From Gibbula magus (Eukaryota > Mollusca > Gastropoda > Trochida > Trochidae), in NCBI GenBank assembly GCA_936450465.1, contig OW388296.1, positions 40,452,023 to 40,516,022 of the forward strand: 64,000 bases of DNA, read 5' to 3'. This document shows positions 23,101-32,302 of the stretch, piece after piece (the first letter of the stretch is position 1; each line of letters opens with the position of its first letter). The notes beneath the pieces were generated by a model. It was not told the origin of the DNA. It did not search any database and saw only the letters and a program-made list of their open reading frames with translations. The position numbers and the translations under genes are program-made.

Positions 23101-24641
23101 GTGTTATTCCTTATTCAAATGCTTTATATCACTTGCTGTATAGTAATTCAATAGTAGGTACCTGCACTAAAGTTTTATTCACTTTAGATGACAATCTAAA
23201 GAACCTTTTAATTTGTCTGCCCTCTTTATTGACTTCTCTCCTCTCTATAGGAGAGCAGTTGCAAGTAAGTGCCTTTTTGTCCCCCGCCGCAACACTGAAC
23301 GGGGGACTATGTATTCAGCGGCGTCCGTCCGTCACATTTCTTGTTAACACGATATCTCATGAACATTTTGTCCAAAGTCTTTAAATTTGGTGTCAGCCTA
23401 CATTGTGGGAAGACGCAGACACCAGTCTATTTTGGTGACCTTGACCTTATTTCCAAGGTCACCACGACACTTTGACCAATTTTCAAACTTCTGTTAACGC
23501 GATATCTCATGAAGCGTTGTATAAAGAGTTTTCAAATTTTTCTAAATCAATTCATCACCTGGGTCTATTTGTACAAAGTATTTTAGTGCTACGGATGCAG
23601 TTATAAGATTGAGAAAATCACCTAAGGTTAAGGAGTTCTGTGCAAATGTACCCTGAGAAATTAGTTATTGAACGTCAACCTCTTTCTTCCCCTAAATTTT
23701 GCTGTTGTTTGATGCATAATCAGATATCTGGAGAGGATGTGTGTGGTTGTCCGCTGGTTGCCAACGTGTTCGAGGAAACGGGGGAATACTGCAGAGCTCC
23801 CAAAAGAAAATGTACCAAACACTTTTGCTGGGAGAAGTTACGCAGGGCCGAGATTGACATGAACAGGTTACGACAGGTATGCATACATGTTTAGCAGACA
23901 GAAGCTATAATATCTCTCATGTCTGCAGCTTACTAATCTGGATATCTTTTATGTGTAGGATTAATCTCATCACTCAAGCTATCAGGTTACCACAGAGTAG
24001 CCGGATTGTTTATCTCACATTACGTGCTTGATGTGAACACAGGGGCATGGAGAAAGTACTCACAGTCCAATTGTTCAATGTATTTAAGAAATAGAAGACG
24101 AGTTGGCGTGCTTTATCGTTGAAAACTTTGCTATGTTTTATTCTACGATTAAGCACAACAACGAGTCTTCTATTTCTTATATCAGATGCCCTTAATAATC
24201 TACTCGCTTTTATATTAAAAAAAACGTGGAAATATTTTGTTTCTAAAAACTTTTTTTTAAAAATATTAATGTCTCCCGTCGTAGAACATTTTCGCTAGCA
24301 TTGAACAATGAAATATGACGTCATTTGCTAAGCGACGCTCTAACTGACGTCTGAAATCACGAGCATGTTTTATTGTCTCATAAAGCACGCTGTCGGTCCC
24401 ATTGACCGCCTGTGTTTGATTGCCGTGGGTATCTTATATTTATAAATAATATTACTACCAGCAGTACCCTGCTTGCTTGTATACCAACTGTTGCATGTTT
24501 CAGTGGCTGCGTCTGGACGAGTTGTTTGAGCAAGAGAGGAATATCCGCATGGCGATGACGACACGGATGGGTGTGCTGGGCATGATGCTGCATCAAACTG
24601 TGGACCACGATCCACTCACACCTATGAAGACTCACAGCTAG
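5162..24641 (+). CDS. CXXC1: CXXC-type zinc finger protein 1 (CFP1), SET1/COMPASS subunit
   Basis: Fifteen coding exons join in phase: 5162-5191, 11661-11821, 16265-16365, 16688-16815, 18100-18186, 18837-18905, 19261-19349, 20471-20543, 20696-20815, 21113-21288, 21841-22048, 22454-22561, 22908-23051, 23724-23876, 24504-24641. The product is 594 aa, against 656 in human. Domains in order: PHD finger (about residues 45-95), CXXC zinc finger (CGECASC, CGRCDFC, then KCRLRQC), an acidic stretch, a lysine-rich stretch, then the conserved C-terminal region with CYGPGC, the YCSDDCGMKLA motif, a coiled coil after YEILPSRIQQW, and the WEKLRRAE and LFEQERN blocks typical of CFP1. In animals CFP1 is a nuclear protein that recruits the SET1 H3K4 methyltransferase to unmethylated CpG islands and reads H3K4me through its PHD. 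All introns are GT-AG. The least certain part is the tiny first exon. Confidence 0.95.
6378..6419. repeat. 13-bp inverted repeat
   Basis: TTAGATCGACTGT (6378-6390) pairs with ACAGTCGATCTAA (6407-6419) around a 16-nt loop. Confidence 0.6.
6770..6868. repeat. Partial copy of MITE family B, abutting a full copy
   Basis: Sequence from TTTTACCCATTAACG to GCAAAAAACGTATCACAG repeats, with drift, the 3' end of the full copy at 6869-7230 (TTTTACCATCTAAAG ... GCAAAAAACGTGCTACAG). It suggests one copy inserted into another or a partial tandem duplication. Confidence 0.65.
6869..7230 (+). mobile_element. MITE family B, full copy
   Basis: About 362 bp with TTAA at each end and inverted ends TTAAAGGGGCAGTAGCACG / CGTGCTACAGCGCCTTTAA. 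A second copy in the opposite orientation lies at 48889-49251. There is no coding capacity. TTAA ends suggest a TTAA-targeting DNA transposon (piggyBac- or Kolobok-like) as the source of transposase; that is an inference. Confidence 0.8.
10376..10393 (+). repeat. Homopolymer run of 18 C
   Basis: A simple repeat, prone to length error in sequencing. Confidence 0.9.
10428..10520 (+). repeat. tRNA-derived SINE-like sequence
   Basis: TAGTGCAGTGG fits the pol III A-box consensus, and a B-box-like GTTTAAATCC follows about 40 nt later. This tRNA-like head without a proper anticodon arm suggests a decayed SINE in CXXC1 intron 1. Confidence 0.5.
11661..11821 (+). CDS. CXXC1: CXXC1 exon 2, start of PHD finger
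   Basis: The acceptor is CTTGCAG and the donor GTGAGT. It encodes a conserved basic segment (FRLPERQAK) and the first zinc ligands of the PHD (YCICR), ending in phase 2 inside the codon after RFM. Confidence 0.92.
11862..12074. mobile_element. tRNA-like core flanked by 47-bp inverted repeats
   Basis: Arms 11862-11908 and 12028-12074 are inverted repeats with very few mismatches. Between them, on the - strand, lie an A-box-like segment (GTGTGGTAAGC) and a B-box-like GGTTCTAATCCC, so the 119-bp core resembles a tRNA-derived SINE. It sits 40 bp after CXXC1 exon 2. Confidence 0.7.
12308..12802 (+). repeat. TATGTCCCCCG dispersed repeat, copy 1
   Basis: It starts with a small stem (TTATGTCCCCCGAAA paired with TTCGGGAGACATAA) and GTCCGTCATTCCGTC, and ends with GGGACATCACAGTGCATCAC through CTAGTT. 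A shorter copy with the same end is at 18280-18540. Two internal segments (about 12380-12530 and 12555-12690) resemble each other, implying an internal duplication. Noncoding. Confidence 0.75.
12893..13390 (+). mobile_element. MITE family A, copy 1
   Basis: About 498 bp, with ends TTAAAGGTGCATTCATTGTG and CACAATGGATGTACCTTTAA as terminal inverted repeats and TTAA at both borders. Copies are at 31793-32302 (same orientation) and 62737-63234 (inverted). Noncoding. Confidence 0.85.
14378..15684. mobile_element. Non-autonomous hAT-like DNA transposon
   Basis: The ends CAGGGGTC (14378-14385) and GACCCCTG (15677-15684) form short TIRs of the hAT type. The direct repeat TGTAG flanks both sides (14373-14377 and 15685-15689). 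The 1307-bp body has no transposase. It contains a palindrome CACTTGCCC/GGGCAAGTG at 14404-14425 and CACTCGTCC words near the other end. Confidence 0.6.
16265..16365 (+). CDS. CXXC1: CXXC1 exon 3, rest of PHD finger
   Basis: It encodes CDHCEEWYHGDC and CDGC, completing the Cys4-His-Cys3 PHD together with exon 2. The WYHGDC block is diagnostic. The acceptor is CCCACAG and the donor GTAAGT. The phase (1 nt, 33 codons, 1 nt) fits both neighbours. Confidence 0.95.
16366..16687 (+). other. CXXC1: CXXC1 intron 3
   Basis: 322 bp. It holds a degraded piece (about 16445-16530) related to the TATGTCCCCCG repeat (TATGTCCCCTCG, then TATCTCCCAAACTTTATTTG). Otherwise nothing is seen. Confidence 0.5.
16688..16815 (+). 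CDS. CXXC1: CXXC1 exon 4, linker
   Basis: It encodes a charged linker (LEVVYKPKKPKEK, then serine/acidic residues) between the PHD and CXXC fingers. Human CFP1 has a similar LEIRY segment just after its PHD. The acceptor is TGTGCAG and the donor GTAAGA. Confidence 0.9.
16816..18099 (+). other. CXXC1: CXXC1 intron 4
   Basis: 1.28 kb of AT-rich sequence; no exon or clear repeat was recognised. Confidence 0.5.
18100..18186 (+). CDS. CXXC1: CXXC1 exon 5, CXXC finger part 1
   Basis: 29 codons with CGECASC and CGRCDFC, the first two cysteine clusters of a CXXC domain that binds unmethylated CpG. A basic run (KKQKKSSRR) precedes it. The donor is GTGAGC. Confidence 0.95.
18187..18836 (+). other. 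CXXC1: CXXC1 intron 5
   Basis: It contains the second TATGTCCCCCG repeat copy (18280-18540), preceded by GTCTGTCTGTCCGTCC simple sequence. Nothing else is recognised. Confidence 0.55.
18280..18540 (+). repeat. TATGTCCCCCG dispersed repeat, copy 2 (internally shorter)
   Basis: It shares TAGTGTTGGAGTGGTGCC and the terminal GTTGGAGCGGGG...ACATGCACATATTTCTAGTT with 12308-12802, but lacks the internally duplicated half. Confidence 0.75.
18837..18905 (+). CDS. CXXC1: CXXC1 exon 6, CXXC finger part 2
   Basis: It encodes DMKKFGGPNKIRQKCRLRQC, the near-invariant KFGG and KCRLRQC blocks of CXXC domains. These carry the DNA-contacting loop and the last zinc ligands. The acceptor is TTTGCAG and the donor GTAAGA. 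Confidence 0.97.
18906..19260 (+). other. CXXC1: CXXC1 intron 6
   Basis: 355 bp, AT-rich, with no repeat or exon recognised. Confidence 0.5.
19261..19349 (+). CDS. CXXC1: CXXC1 exon 7
   Basis: A short low-conservation stretch after the CXXC domain. It is placed by its CTGTACAG acceptor, its GTGAGT donor, and a phase (29 codons + 2 nt) that matches exon 8. Confidence 0.8.
19350..20470 (+). other. CXXC1: CXXC1 intron 7
   Basis: More than half is one TIR-bounded repeat (19411-19991). The rest is plain AT-rich sequence. Confidence 0.6.
19411..19991. mobile_element. MITE with ATCCCCCGCCGC ends and paired TCAAGGTCA sites
   Basis: ATCCCCCGCCGC (19411-19422) and GCGGCGGGGGAT (19980-19991) are perfect 12-bp TIRs. 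Inside are two near-copies of a block with ATCTCAAGAACCA and GTGACCTTGACATTAT. Each block has TGACCTTGA, 8 nt, then TCAAGGTCA (19703-19728 and 19870-19895). A further TCAAGGTCA lies at 19583-19591. No transposase. Confidence 0.75.
20471..20543 (+). CDS. CXXC1: CXXC1 exon 8, acidic segment
   Basis: It encodes a strongly acidic Asp/Phe stretch (DGFDDDDFDDFD). Human CFP1 also has an acidic segment between its CXXC domain and its lysine-rich segment. The acceptor is CAACAG and the donor GTAAAG. Confidence 0.85.
20696..20815 (+). CDS. CXXC1: CXXC1 exon 9, lysine-rich segment
   Basis: 40 codons with a serine patch followed by Lys/Glu/Arg-rich sequence (KKKMKKEKRKEKKKEKHKH), a likely nuclear localisation region matching the KKKEERYKRHRQ-type stretch of vertebrate CFP1. 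Confidence 0.88.
20816..21112 (+). other. CXXC1: CXXC1 intron 9
   Basis: 297 bp, AT-rich; nothing else is seen. Confidence 0.5.
21113..21288 (+). CDS. CXXC1: CXXC1 exon 10
   Basis: It encodes an acidic linker, then CYGPGC and SKYCSDDCGMKLA, hallmark motifs of CFP1. The donor is a non-standard GTGCGT. Confidence 0.95.
21289..21840 (+). other. CXXC1: CXXC1 intron 10
   Basis: 552 bp. It begins with the unusual donor GTGCGT; no repeat or exon was recognised. Confidence 0.5.
21841..22048 (+). CDS. CXXC1: CXXC1 exon 11, coiled coil
   Basis: It encodes YEILPSRIQQW and a heptad-like segment (LEEIRREQ ... LDLKHQELDSIIERAK) predicted to be a coiled coil, as in human CFP1. The donor is GTATGT. Confidence 0.95.
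22049..22453 (+). other. CXXC1: CXXC1 intron 11 with foldback
   Basis: 405 bp, about a quarter of which is the long hairpin at 22311-22407. Confidence 0.6.
22311..22407. repeat. Foldback element, 39-bp stem (GGGTCC family), copy 1
   Basis: Arms 22311-22349 and 22369-22407 pair over 39 bp with one mismatch around a 19-nt loop containing CAATGTTAATGTATGG. The same loop and arms recur at 48320-48428, and a half copy occurs at 25945-26010, so this is a mobile foldback family and not a unique hairpin gene. Confidence 0.85.
22454..22561 (+). CDS. CXXC1: CXXC1 exon 12
   Basis: It encodes an acidic start, then YCVTCGGEIN and ALKHMEKCF, matching the FCVSCGHPIN...ALRHMERCYAK segment of human CFP1, a likely zinc-binding module. 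Confidence 0.96.
22562..22907 (+). other. CXXC1: CXXC1 intron 12
   Basis: 346 bp with two GTTCTCATCACT words; nothing else is seen. Confidence 0.45.
22908..23051 (+). CDS. CXXC1: CXXC1 exon 13
   Basis: It encodes TSFGS, TRIEG, FCDYFN and CKRLKVLCPEH, all conserved in CFP1. The exon is exactly 48 codons with GT-AG borders. Confidence 0.96.
23052..23723 (+). other. CXXC1: CXXC1 intron 13
   Basis: It contains a truncated CCCCCGCCGC repeat (about 23278-23530). The rest is featureless. Confidence 0.5.
23278..23530 (+). repeat. Truncated CCCCCGCCGC repeat with paired TCAAGGTCA-like sites
   Basis: The left end GTCCCCCGCCGCAACACTG and the GTCCGTCCGTCAC run are present. Two GCGATATCTCATGAA-type segments follow. 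TGACCTTGA (23436-23444), 8 nt, then CCAAGGTCA (23453-23461) repeats the spacing seen at 19703 and 19870. The right end is missing. Confidence 0.6.
23724..23876 (+). CDS. CXXC1: CXXC1 exon 14
   Basis: It encodes CGCPLV, FCWEKLRRAE and related conserved residues, and contributes cysteines that probably bind zinc in the region associating with SET1. The donor is GTATGC. Confidence 0.96.
23877..24503 (+). other. CXXC1: CXXC1 intron 14 with inverted repeat
   Basis: It holds a 35-bp imperfect inverted repeat (24085-24119 / 24145-24179) beginning TAAGAAATAGAAGACGAG, and a palindromic TGACGTCA (24316-24323). No exon. Confidence 0.55.
24085..24179. repeat. 35-bp imperfect inverted repeat
   Basis: The left arm (TAAGAAATAGAAGACGAG...) pairs with the right arm (...CGAGTCTTCTATTTCTTA) around a 25-nt loop, with several mismatches in the inner half. 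Foldback DNA of unknown family. Confidence 0.7.
24504..24641 (+). CDS. CXXC1: CXXC1 terminal exon 15
   Basis: It encodes LDELFEQERN, LMLHQT-like GMMLHQTVDHDPLT and a short tail ending in TAG at 24639-24641. The human protein ends the same way, with a slightly different tail. Confidence 0.96.
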   Translation, partial: WLRLDELFEQERNIRMAMTTRMGVLGMMLHQTVDHDPLTPMKTHS

Positions 24642-25944
24642 CATCGTCAACCATTCTATAGACTGTGTGTAGTCATTACAGACATAATGCCAGTGTACTA
24701 TCCTGCACAGACTCTAGATAATCAGTGAGGGATGCAAGCAAGTCAAGTGCTCATCAGCTTTCATTGTCCAGTTCTTGGAGGGATTGTGAATCGGTTCTAC
24801 GAGACTCACAGCAGATATAGTGCCACCAACCATTCTGTACAGACTGTTGTTGTTACAGACTTGTTATGTTTGCTGACAGTGCTTATTAACTTCTTTTCTG
24901 TTCAGTACCTGTTCTAAACTCGTCAAGGAAAACTGCTTGCAGAGTGGTCATCTTCCTTCACCAAATATCCTGAACTGACTGTTGCTTCTCGACAGTAAGT
25001 ATCGCTGCTAATTGCGGCTATAATGTCGAAGTGGCGTCAACAATTGCTCACTTACTCATCACCAAGCAGCTAGCGGCCAGTAGAAATCTTTATGTGAAAT
25101 ATCTTGAGAGCAGATTCCATCTTTCACAGATCATGCTGAACTGACCCACGCTTCTAGATGAGGACAGCATGATGGATTTCCTTGTTTCGAGGCAGCTTGA
25201 TCTGCTGAACTCATGCTGAAAATTATTTCAAGACTAAAGCTTCTCGTCTAAGCATTACAATACTCAGTCAGAATAAGCAGTTAGGATCACACTTTGCTTT
25301 AGTCTTCAGTTCATTCTGTAAATATATAACTTTTCATCTGTAGACGTAACTATTTATCATCAATATTCATTATGAAGTAGATCCTAGATCTACTTGTGAG
25401 TACTTAAACTTGTCAGCAATTAGTTATATGTATAATGGCCCAAGCAGCTGAAAAGGTCTTCCATTGTCTCTATTCAATACAAATATTTATTCATCAATGG
25501 CATTGAAAATAATTCAAGCACAAAACATCAATAATCATTAATTTATGAATATACTCTCTAATGTACATTCATCTTCATCTGTGTAAGTATTAATCTAGGA
25601 ATATTGATTCTTCTAAATTGTTTGCTCTGTCAATGAATATGACTCAAGTTTTTGTAAAATTCTTAGTCTGGCTCTTAGTTCGAGTAAAACATAGTTAGAA
25701 AGCCAAAAACAAATATCTCGAGTAAATGGGTCCTGATACTCCTCAATTTCTTTTTAGCCCTTTGATTCCAGTTAGACTGTCTTTTTTAACCCTCCGATTA
25801 TCTGACGATGATCTTGTAGGGTTAGTATGTCGAGCATAAGGGTTGGTAGTGAAATGTAGTTGATAATTACTAGCGCCCAGCAAAGTGCAGTACAATACAA
25901 AACTATCTCACCCAGAGTCAAAGTGATTACAAATACTGGGTAGT

Positions 25945-26010
25945 TGGGTCCAGACTTTAGAAGCTCTCCCAGCACTAAGTAATTAAGCCAATGTTAATGT
26001 ATGGTAATAC
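25945..26010. repeat. GGGTCC foldback family, half copy
   Basis: GGGTCC, then TTTAGAAGCTCTC, then AGCCAATGTTAATGTATGGTA matches one arm and the loop of the foldback at 22311-22407. The second arm is lost. Confidence 0.6.
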
Positions 26011-27417
26011 TGGTAATGAGTGTCTCACACTGAGGGATGGCTCAGATGCAAAAAGAAGAAATAATTTGTTTGTAGGATTATCTTTTGACAAATGTACAAT
26101 ATGTCATTTACAGACTTATAATAAATGGCAAACTGACTGAATCATGTAATTCAAAACATGTTTGAAAGCTTGCATGTTACTGAGTTGTCAAAACTATCTA
26201 TCTTAAGATAAACACAAGGAATGTGTTGCCCTGTTTGATTTGTTTGAATTAGTTGGGTTGGGTTTAGGAGAAACTAGACTATATATGACACTGGAAACAA
26301 TTTCTCTTAAAGGAAGGGTTCTGTCGCCATCTTGGATTTTTTGCATTATAATATACATGAAATGAAAACATGCTATATTGTACCTAATTTTAAAACGTTT
26401 AAATAACTAAAGAAATACACTGATAGAGAATTCGCATAGTAACACATAACATGTCACAAAACTAATAAATACTTTGTTGTTATGCTGTAGTGAAGTTTTT
26501 CCCACTCGCTGATGAATGGCTTCAGTTCTCATTGTTTTTATTTTTCAACAAATATGCGCTTGTATTTATCAAGTTGTGAAATATAAAGTCAATCAAATAT
26601 TTCTTTCATTAGTATCTTTCAAATTGACTGTGTTTTAATAATTTATTAATAACGTATATGTGTAAATAGGAATATCCTCGAATTTCGTTTCCACAAAAAA
26701 TACCCCGATAGAACCCTCCTTTTAAGACAAAAACAAACTTTAACTAGTTCAGTCATATCAAGCAGGCCGTAACACCTTTCTTATAACATGCTTTCTACTT
26801 GAACAGATCAGGTGTGTAAAATGTTGATTAGAGATATTTTATGATAAACATACAATCAACGAATTTACAATTTAACTTAAAATTCAAAAGGGAAAACAAT
26901 TTATTTTTTTTAGTGTTTTTTTACAGTTTGTTTGTATATATGCATTTTGAAACAAATGTTGCATTTTCCTCTGAGGGTAGAATCTTATATTTATCATTTG
27001 GAACTTAAATTGTCTCTTGTTCTTTGTTCTTTGACATACATAAAATTTCATTACAATTGTTTTCTTTCATAATGTTCATCTGTAAACATGGCAAAAATGT
27101 TTACAGAATATTTGTTGATGTAATGTCTTATATCTACATCGCGGAAGTAATAATGTGATGTGATTGTGAAGTAAGACCATTTTGTATGGCATCCAAATCT
27201 TGAACTTTAACCTTTGACTAGTGACATGTTGTTTTCACTCCTTGACTTGAAAAAAGCATGTCCTACCTTTGTGGGTTTGTACCACTTTGGAACAATCAAA
27301 AATATACTTCATACTTTCTCTTAATTTAAATACTAGTCTTGGTTGTTTAAATGATAATTTGTGGGTAAAACAATTTATTTAAAGTTTGAAATAATTATTT
27401 CATTGACATCAAAACCA

Positions 27418-27423
27418 AATAAA
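27418..27423 (+). terminator. CXXC1: Candidate polyadenylation signal of CXXC1
   Basis: AATAAA with a GT-rich element (TGTGTTTGTTGTTCG) about 25 nt downstream. Confidence 0.5.
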
Positions 27424-28343
27424 GTGGGAGATACCATACAAATTCTGTGTTTGTTGTTCGTTTGAAAAAATCTAGTTTGCAATACAAAAAATTTTCAAAA
27501 CTCAAACATTCTCTCCCAACAGTTTAGTCAACTCATTTACTTCTCACATAGCCTCTGTTGCAATTGGAGAACTTTCTTGGCTTGAAATAGAGAATTCTGA
27601 TTGGTTGTATACAAAGATATTTGTGCACTCCGTGACATATGATCTGTTCCTGTAGCCATCAAAATGACGTTCAAGTTCCTTCTGAAAGTTTCTTTCTCAC
27701 GAGTCAGTTGAAGATGTAAAATGATCATTGATTGGATAGAAATAAGGACGCATTCAGTAAGAATAGTGTAAAATGGTCGTCTTGCATATGACCAGTTCTC
27801 AGAATGTGAATGGTACGTACAACAAACAGAAATGTTCATTATGAATTTTATTTACCCAAAATAACATGTAGACATCCAACCAAAAAAAGGATACAAATCC
27901 TACATGTTTAATACATATACAAGGAGAAATAAACTGAAACAACAAGGGTTGCAGATCTAGAAATTGGAGAAGAAAGTGCAAATACTACCTATTAACGGTT
28001 CGAGCATTAAAAATTAACTTAATAAAGACAAAATAATAAATCCAATATTGTAAAGTATTTTCATGCACCGTTAAATTCAATGGAAATATAATTTTCTTAC
28101 TGTGGCGAGGACACGTCATTACTGGTCTAGTGCTGCAAGCTTATTTCAGGCAGAAGGCCTGCAACAATTTTGTTGCAGTAAAACCTGCTGAATTAGCTAA
28201 ATGTTGGCTGTACAAAAATCTTACTCCGTGTAGAGCAGTTTTCTACTTGTGAGATTTACCACTGAACTTGTGCTCCACAAAATGTTTTTTAAACAAGTTT
28301 AATTTGTTAAAACTAACCAAAACAAAAAGATCCAGTCATCAAC

Positions 28344-28733
28344 ATCCCCCGCCAGAGCCAAGAAATTGGAAAAAGGGCAATAATTCGAAATAATTGTGCA
28401 TTACTCATTTTCATTCCATCAAGGTATGTGTGCCCTCAAGCAAACATACCCATTTTGGTTCTCCTATCTTAAATAGTTTCTGAGAAAAACTGTTGACTTT
28501 GGAGATACGATGAACAAAGGCCAAAAATACGGAACAAGGGCAATAACTCTGGAAAAAATAATTGCACGCTTCTGATTTTCGAACTCCATCAAGGTATTCA
28601 TGCCCTCAAGCAACTCATCAAAATTGGTAACCCTATCTTAAATGGTTTATGAGAAAAGCTGTTCCCTTTATCTCGGACGGACGGACGGACGGAGCCCAAA
28701 CCTATATCCCCCTTCAACTTCGTGGCGGGGGAT
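28344..28733. mobile_element. Repeat with ATCCCCCGCCA ends
   Basis: ATCCCCCGCCA (28344-28354) and TGGCGGGGGAT (28723-28733) are perfect 11-bp TIRs like those at 19411-19991. Inside are two similar halves (ACTCATTTTCATTCCATCAAGG and TTCTGATTTTCGAACTCCATC with GTGCCCTCAAGCAA-like blocks) and an ACGG run at 28675-28693. No transposase. Confidence 0.7.
28675..28693 (+). repeat. (GGAC)n simple repeat
   Basis: Four to five GGAC units within the MITE at 28344-28733. Confidence 0.8.
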
Positions 28734-29689
28734 AATAATACAACTTGTTGAGCTTTTGTGAACTATAATACTTGAGCAGCAAGAGAAATAACATTTCTTA
28801 TCTAATACTCAATGATGAACAAGAAAAAGTTGTGAAAGGATAATTGAAATATATACTCAAATAATGTTGGACAAACAAGATTAAGCAAAAAAGAAATTAC
28901 AGTCATTATTATATTGTAAATTCTGATGAAAAAATACTCTAATCTATAAATAATGGAATGTAGTAGAAATATAATCTTTTAATATCAAACAACAGCTATA
29001 TGTTTTATTCTAGTTAACAAATTGCAAAAGCGACTACATATAAGATGGTCAAAGTTTGTATTTTTATCATATTTTGTGCATACGTTGCAATTTAACACAA
29101 GTTGATGCCTATTACTGGACACAATAGGTTAGGGATGTTTGATGCTTATGATTAAAATTTAATTAGTATGTCAATTAATAAATAAATCATTATTCAAAAT
29201 TTCCCAAATATCTACTCTATTTGTGCCCAGTATAACTAGTTGAACTTGTGGAAAATGGTTGCTGAAGGGTCTGACTCAAAATAGCCGTTAGATAAAGATG
29301 ACCTTCATAAAGAGGTCTGTCAAAAAGAACTGACACAGATAGTGCTAAAATATTTTCATCAAAATCTGACAAAAATCCGCTTTCCATTCTGTTGTTTATC
29401 TGCTTTCTCCCCATCTTCCAAACACTATTTTAACTTTTTGCTTTCAAAACCATCTTTTCTTATCACAAGTTTGTATCAAGAGGCTTTACCTGATCAACCA
29501 TATTTTCCTATCACGTGACAATCAACTCACACCTCATGAACTTATAAATATTATGCTGTCATATTTAAAGTGCCTTTACATACTTTATACAAATATAGGA
29601 CAATTTCCATCCCAGTTAGTTGAGAAAGGTGTTTCCCAGTTTCCCACAAAGCCATGTGACTATGCATTTCGGATGAAACCTGCAGGCAT

Positions 29690-29770
29690 TGACTAGCGAA
29701 CCATGGGTGGTACTGCGCTTAAATTCAGTGAAGCATTGCACCGAAACCTTACTGCGTGTAGAACAATTAA
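29690..29770. repeat. Short dispersed repeat, copy 1
   Basis: GCGAACCATGGGTGGTACT and the following AAATTCAGTG, AGCATTGCAC, AAACC and ACTGCGT words recur at about 49345-49440. Confidence 0.6.
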
Positions 29771-31792
29771 ATCACAAAAGTTAATCAACAAGAGAGAACA
29801 TTGCAAATTATTAAGGATGATCAAGTCATAATTATGTTTATATCTTCATAATGGCCTTTGTTAAAAGACAAAAAATATTTTGCCCATGGACCATCTAATA
29901 ACATTTACATTATGAAATTATATTTATTTGAAATTCATTTCCATACCTCTGCAACTACAATATACACTCCATACAAGGAACAATTCTAAATTCTAAAAAA
30001 CTTCTAATGAATAAAAAAAACTGTTTATACACTTTCGTTCAACACAAATATAAGATAACCTAATTTTTAAAAATCTGCTAAAAAAATAAACGCTTATTAC
30101 AAGGTTGAAAATCCTATTTTTTTGCATCATAAATTTATCACAGTTAACACTTTGTGTCATAAATAACTTATAAGCTAATATGTGCTGCCGAAAGTGAATC
30201 TATGATGTATCATGAAAAGATCAAAGACTTCAGAAGCCAAGATGTTCACCAAACAAAAATGCATGATATATAAACCACTATGTATCAAAGCTATCTAAGC
30301 TAGTTGTGACCCTCGTGATTATATATATAGCCTTATGAGGCTCAACTATCATCAGCTTGTTCAATTGTGAAACATTTTCATAAACAAAATTTTAATAATT
30401 AACAATTAACAATAACCATCTTCGACCCTATTACAAGAAATAAAATCTGCAAATTAGTGCATCTACCCATTTTTTAACTGGTCCTCGGGACGTGTATAGG
30501 TGCATGTTCTGTACCAGTTTAGTGAAGACAAAACCCAGTTCAATCACACTTTTCAAATGATAGCCGTTTTAAAAGCATTTGGAATCCCTTGTTGATACAC
30601 TCCTCCTGTTACGCAAACAGATGGAAGGATGACTGTCTGGAGTTACTTCCCCTTGCTTCACGCACCGAAAGCTTTTGTTGAACCCCCAGGGTAAAGAGTT
30701 TGTAGCCGGTAGATGACTAGATGCAGTATTTCGCAAATTTTATTCCTCGGAAGATGGTCAATTTTAATCAGACTAAGCAACATAATTAGTCAAACTTTCG
30801 GCAAAATACTTTTCAAATATTACAAAAATTAAATGAAAAATCAATAATTGCATTTTTACAATGTAAATTTGCCATTCTTGAGAGCAGAGTTACAGGAACT
30901 CATTTAACAAAATGTTTATCTGGGTTCGCTGGAAACTTCCAGAATTTCACAGGTAAAGTGGCTGAATTAAACCTTGCAGCAGTTCCTTCACTTTTATTTC
31001 AGGTACAGTGTTCCACTATCTCAGAGCGGAAATGTGAAGGAAATGCTGCAAGGCTTAATTTAGCCAGTGATGGAGACTAGCACGAGTAATGCCTTGCGTA
31101 GGGAAGTTAGTATTAAAGAGTTTGAAGTTAACCCTTACTACAACCAGAGAACCTATCTTTTATTAATTTGTTAAGTTTTGATTCCTGAAGATGGGCCCCT
31201 CATAATGACAGTAATTGATTCAGCAAGTTATGTTATTTCTAACAAAAATCTGGGTTGGACTTATTTATCTTTAGTTTATTACTCTTCCAACATTTTCAAT
31301 GGGATGAGGGAGACCGAAAATTAAAATTATTTATCGCACAACTGAACAGACCTCTAAACAACTCAGACGCAGCACAAAAATATACAAAACTATCAGTGGT
31401 TAAAATATACAAAGAATAAAAACATTAAAATGCAATGACATCAACACACGGTTGGAGAATCTTTCCTTCACAGTAGTCTATGAATGGCATTTTAGTTGGT
31501 ATGAAGAATGAAGAAAATATTTATGGATAAACAACTTCTTTATTCTGTTTCGACAGGTTCGAATGTCAGTTTGCTTGACAGCATTAGATTCAATGTCTAA
31601 ACTTGGCTAATGGAGAATAAAGAACTTCTCAATACATAAATATTGTCTTTAGTTTTCTTTTCCTTCAGTAAATTGATTGTACCCAATGTTTGTGCCCTCC
31701 ATTGAAACAATTAAAACATCCATCACACAACCAACCAACAGTATCCCACTATCGCATGTAATCACTATCGCCCTGTCAATATCAGGTGAATC

Positions 31793-32302
31793 TTAAAGGT
31801 GCATCCATTGTGTTTCATATCTTTTTGTTTAGCTTCAATACGTTCCAACACACTATATGGGCTGATTTCAATACAAATGATTTCACTCAACTTACACATT
31901 CATCCCTAATCGCCAAATATTCGCCATAATTACTAGTTTCCAATCAAAATCGAGCACAATCATTATACATGTGATGAATCTGATACTACAAGTCCCATTT
32001 ACATGCAGAGTAGTTATATGACCTATTAAACTATATCAACCCAATTCTGTCTTTTTGCCTGTTGTAAATGAGTTATCAAAATTGCATTTGACTAATTGAC
32101 ATGTGTCGATCATTGAATATTGTCCGCGTTTCGATCAGAAATCACTACTTTTACCTTTATATAGGCAATACACTGTCGACTATCATCAAAATGGCAATAT
32201 TCGGCATCAGTTAGTATTTTTCTTTAAAATAACGCCATAATATATATATATATAATGTTTTGCATATGTTACCACCAACGACACAATGGATGCATCTTTA
32301 AA
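31793..32302 (+). mobile_element. MITE family A, copy 2
   Basis: The ends TTAAAGGTGCATCCATTGTG and CACAATGGATGCATCTTTAA are inverted repeats, and the body aligns with 12893-13390 with substantial drift. TTAA is at both borders. Confidence 0.8.

Larger units (their letters stand above)
24642..27440 (+). other. CXXC1: Probable CXXC1 3' UTR
   Basis: No ORF or splice structure of note follows the TAG. An AATAAA at 27418-27423, followed by TGTGTTTGTTGTTCG, is a good cleavage/polyadenylation site. Other AATAAA words occur earlier (near 26116 and 26464), so shorter forms are possible. A half copy of the GGGTCC foldback is at 25945-26010. Confidence 0.5.
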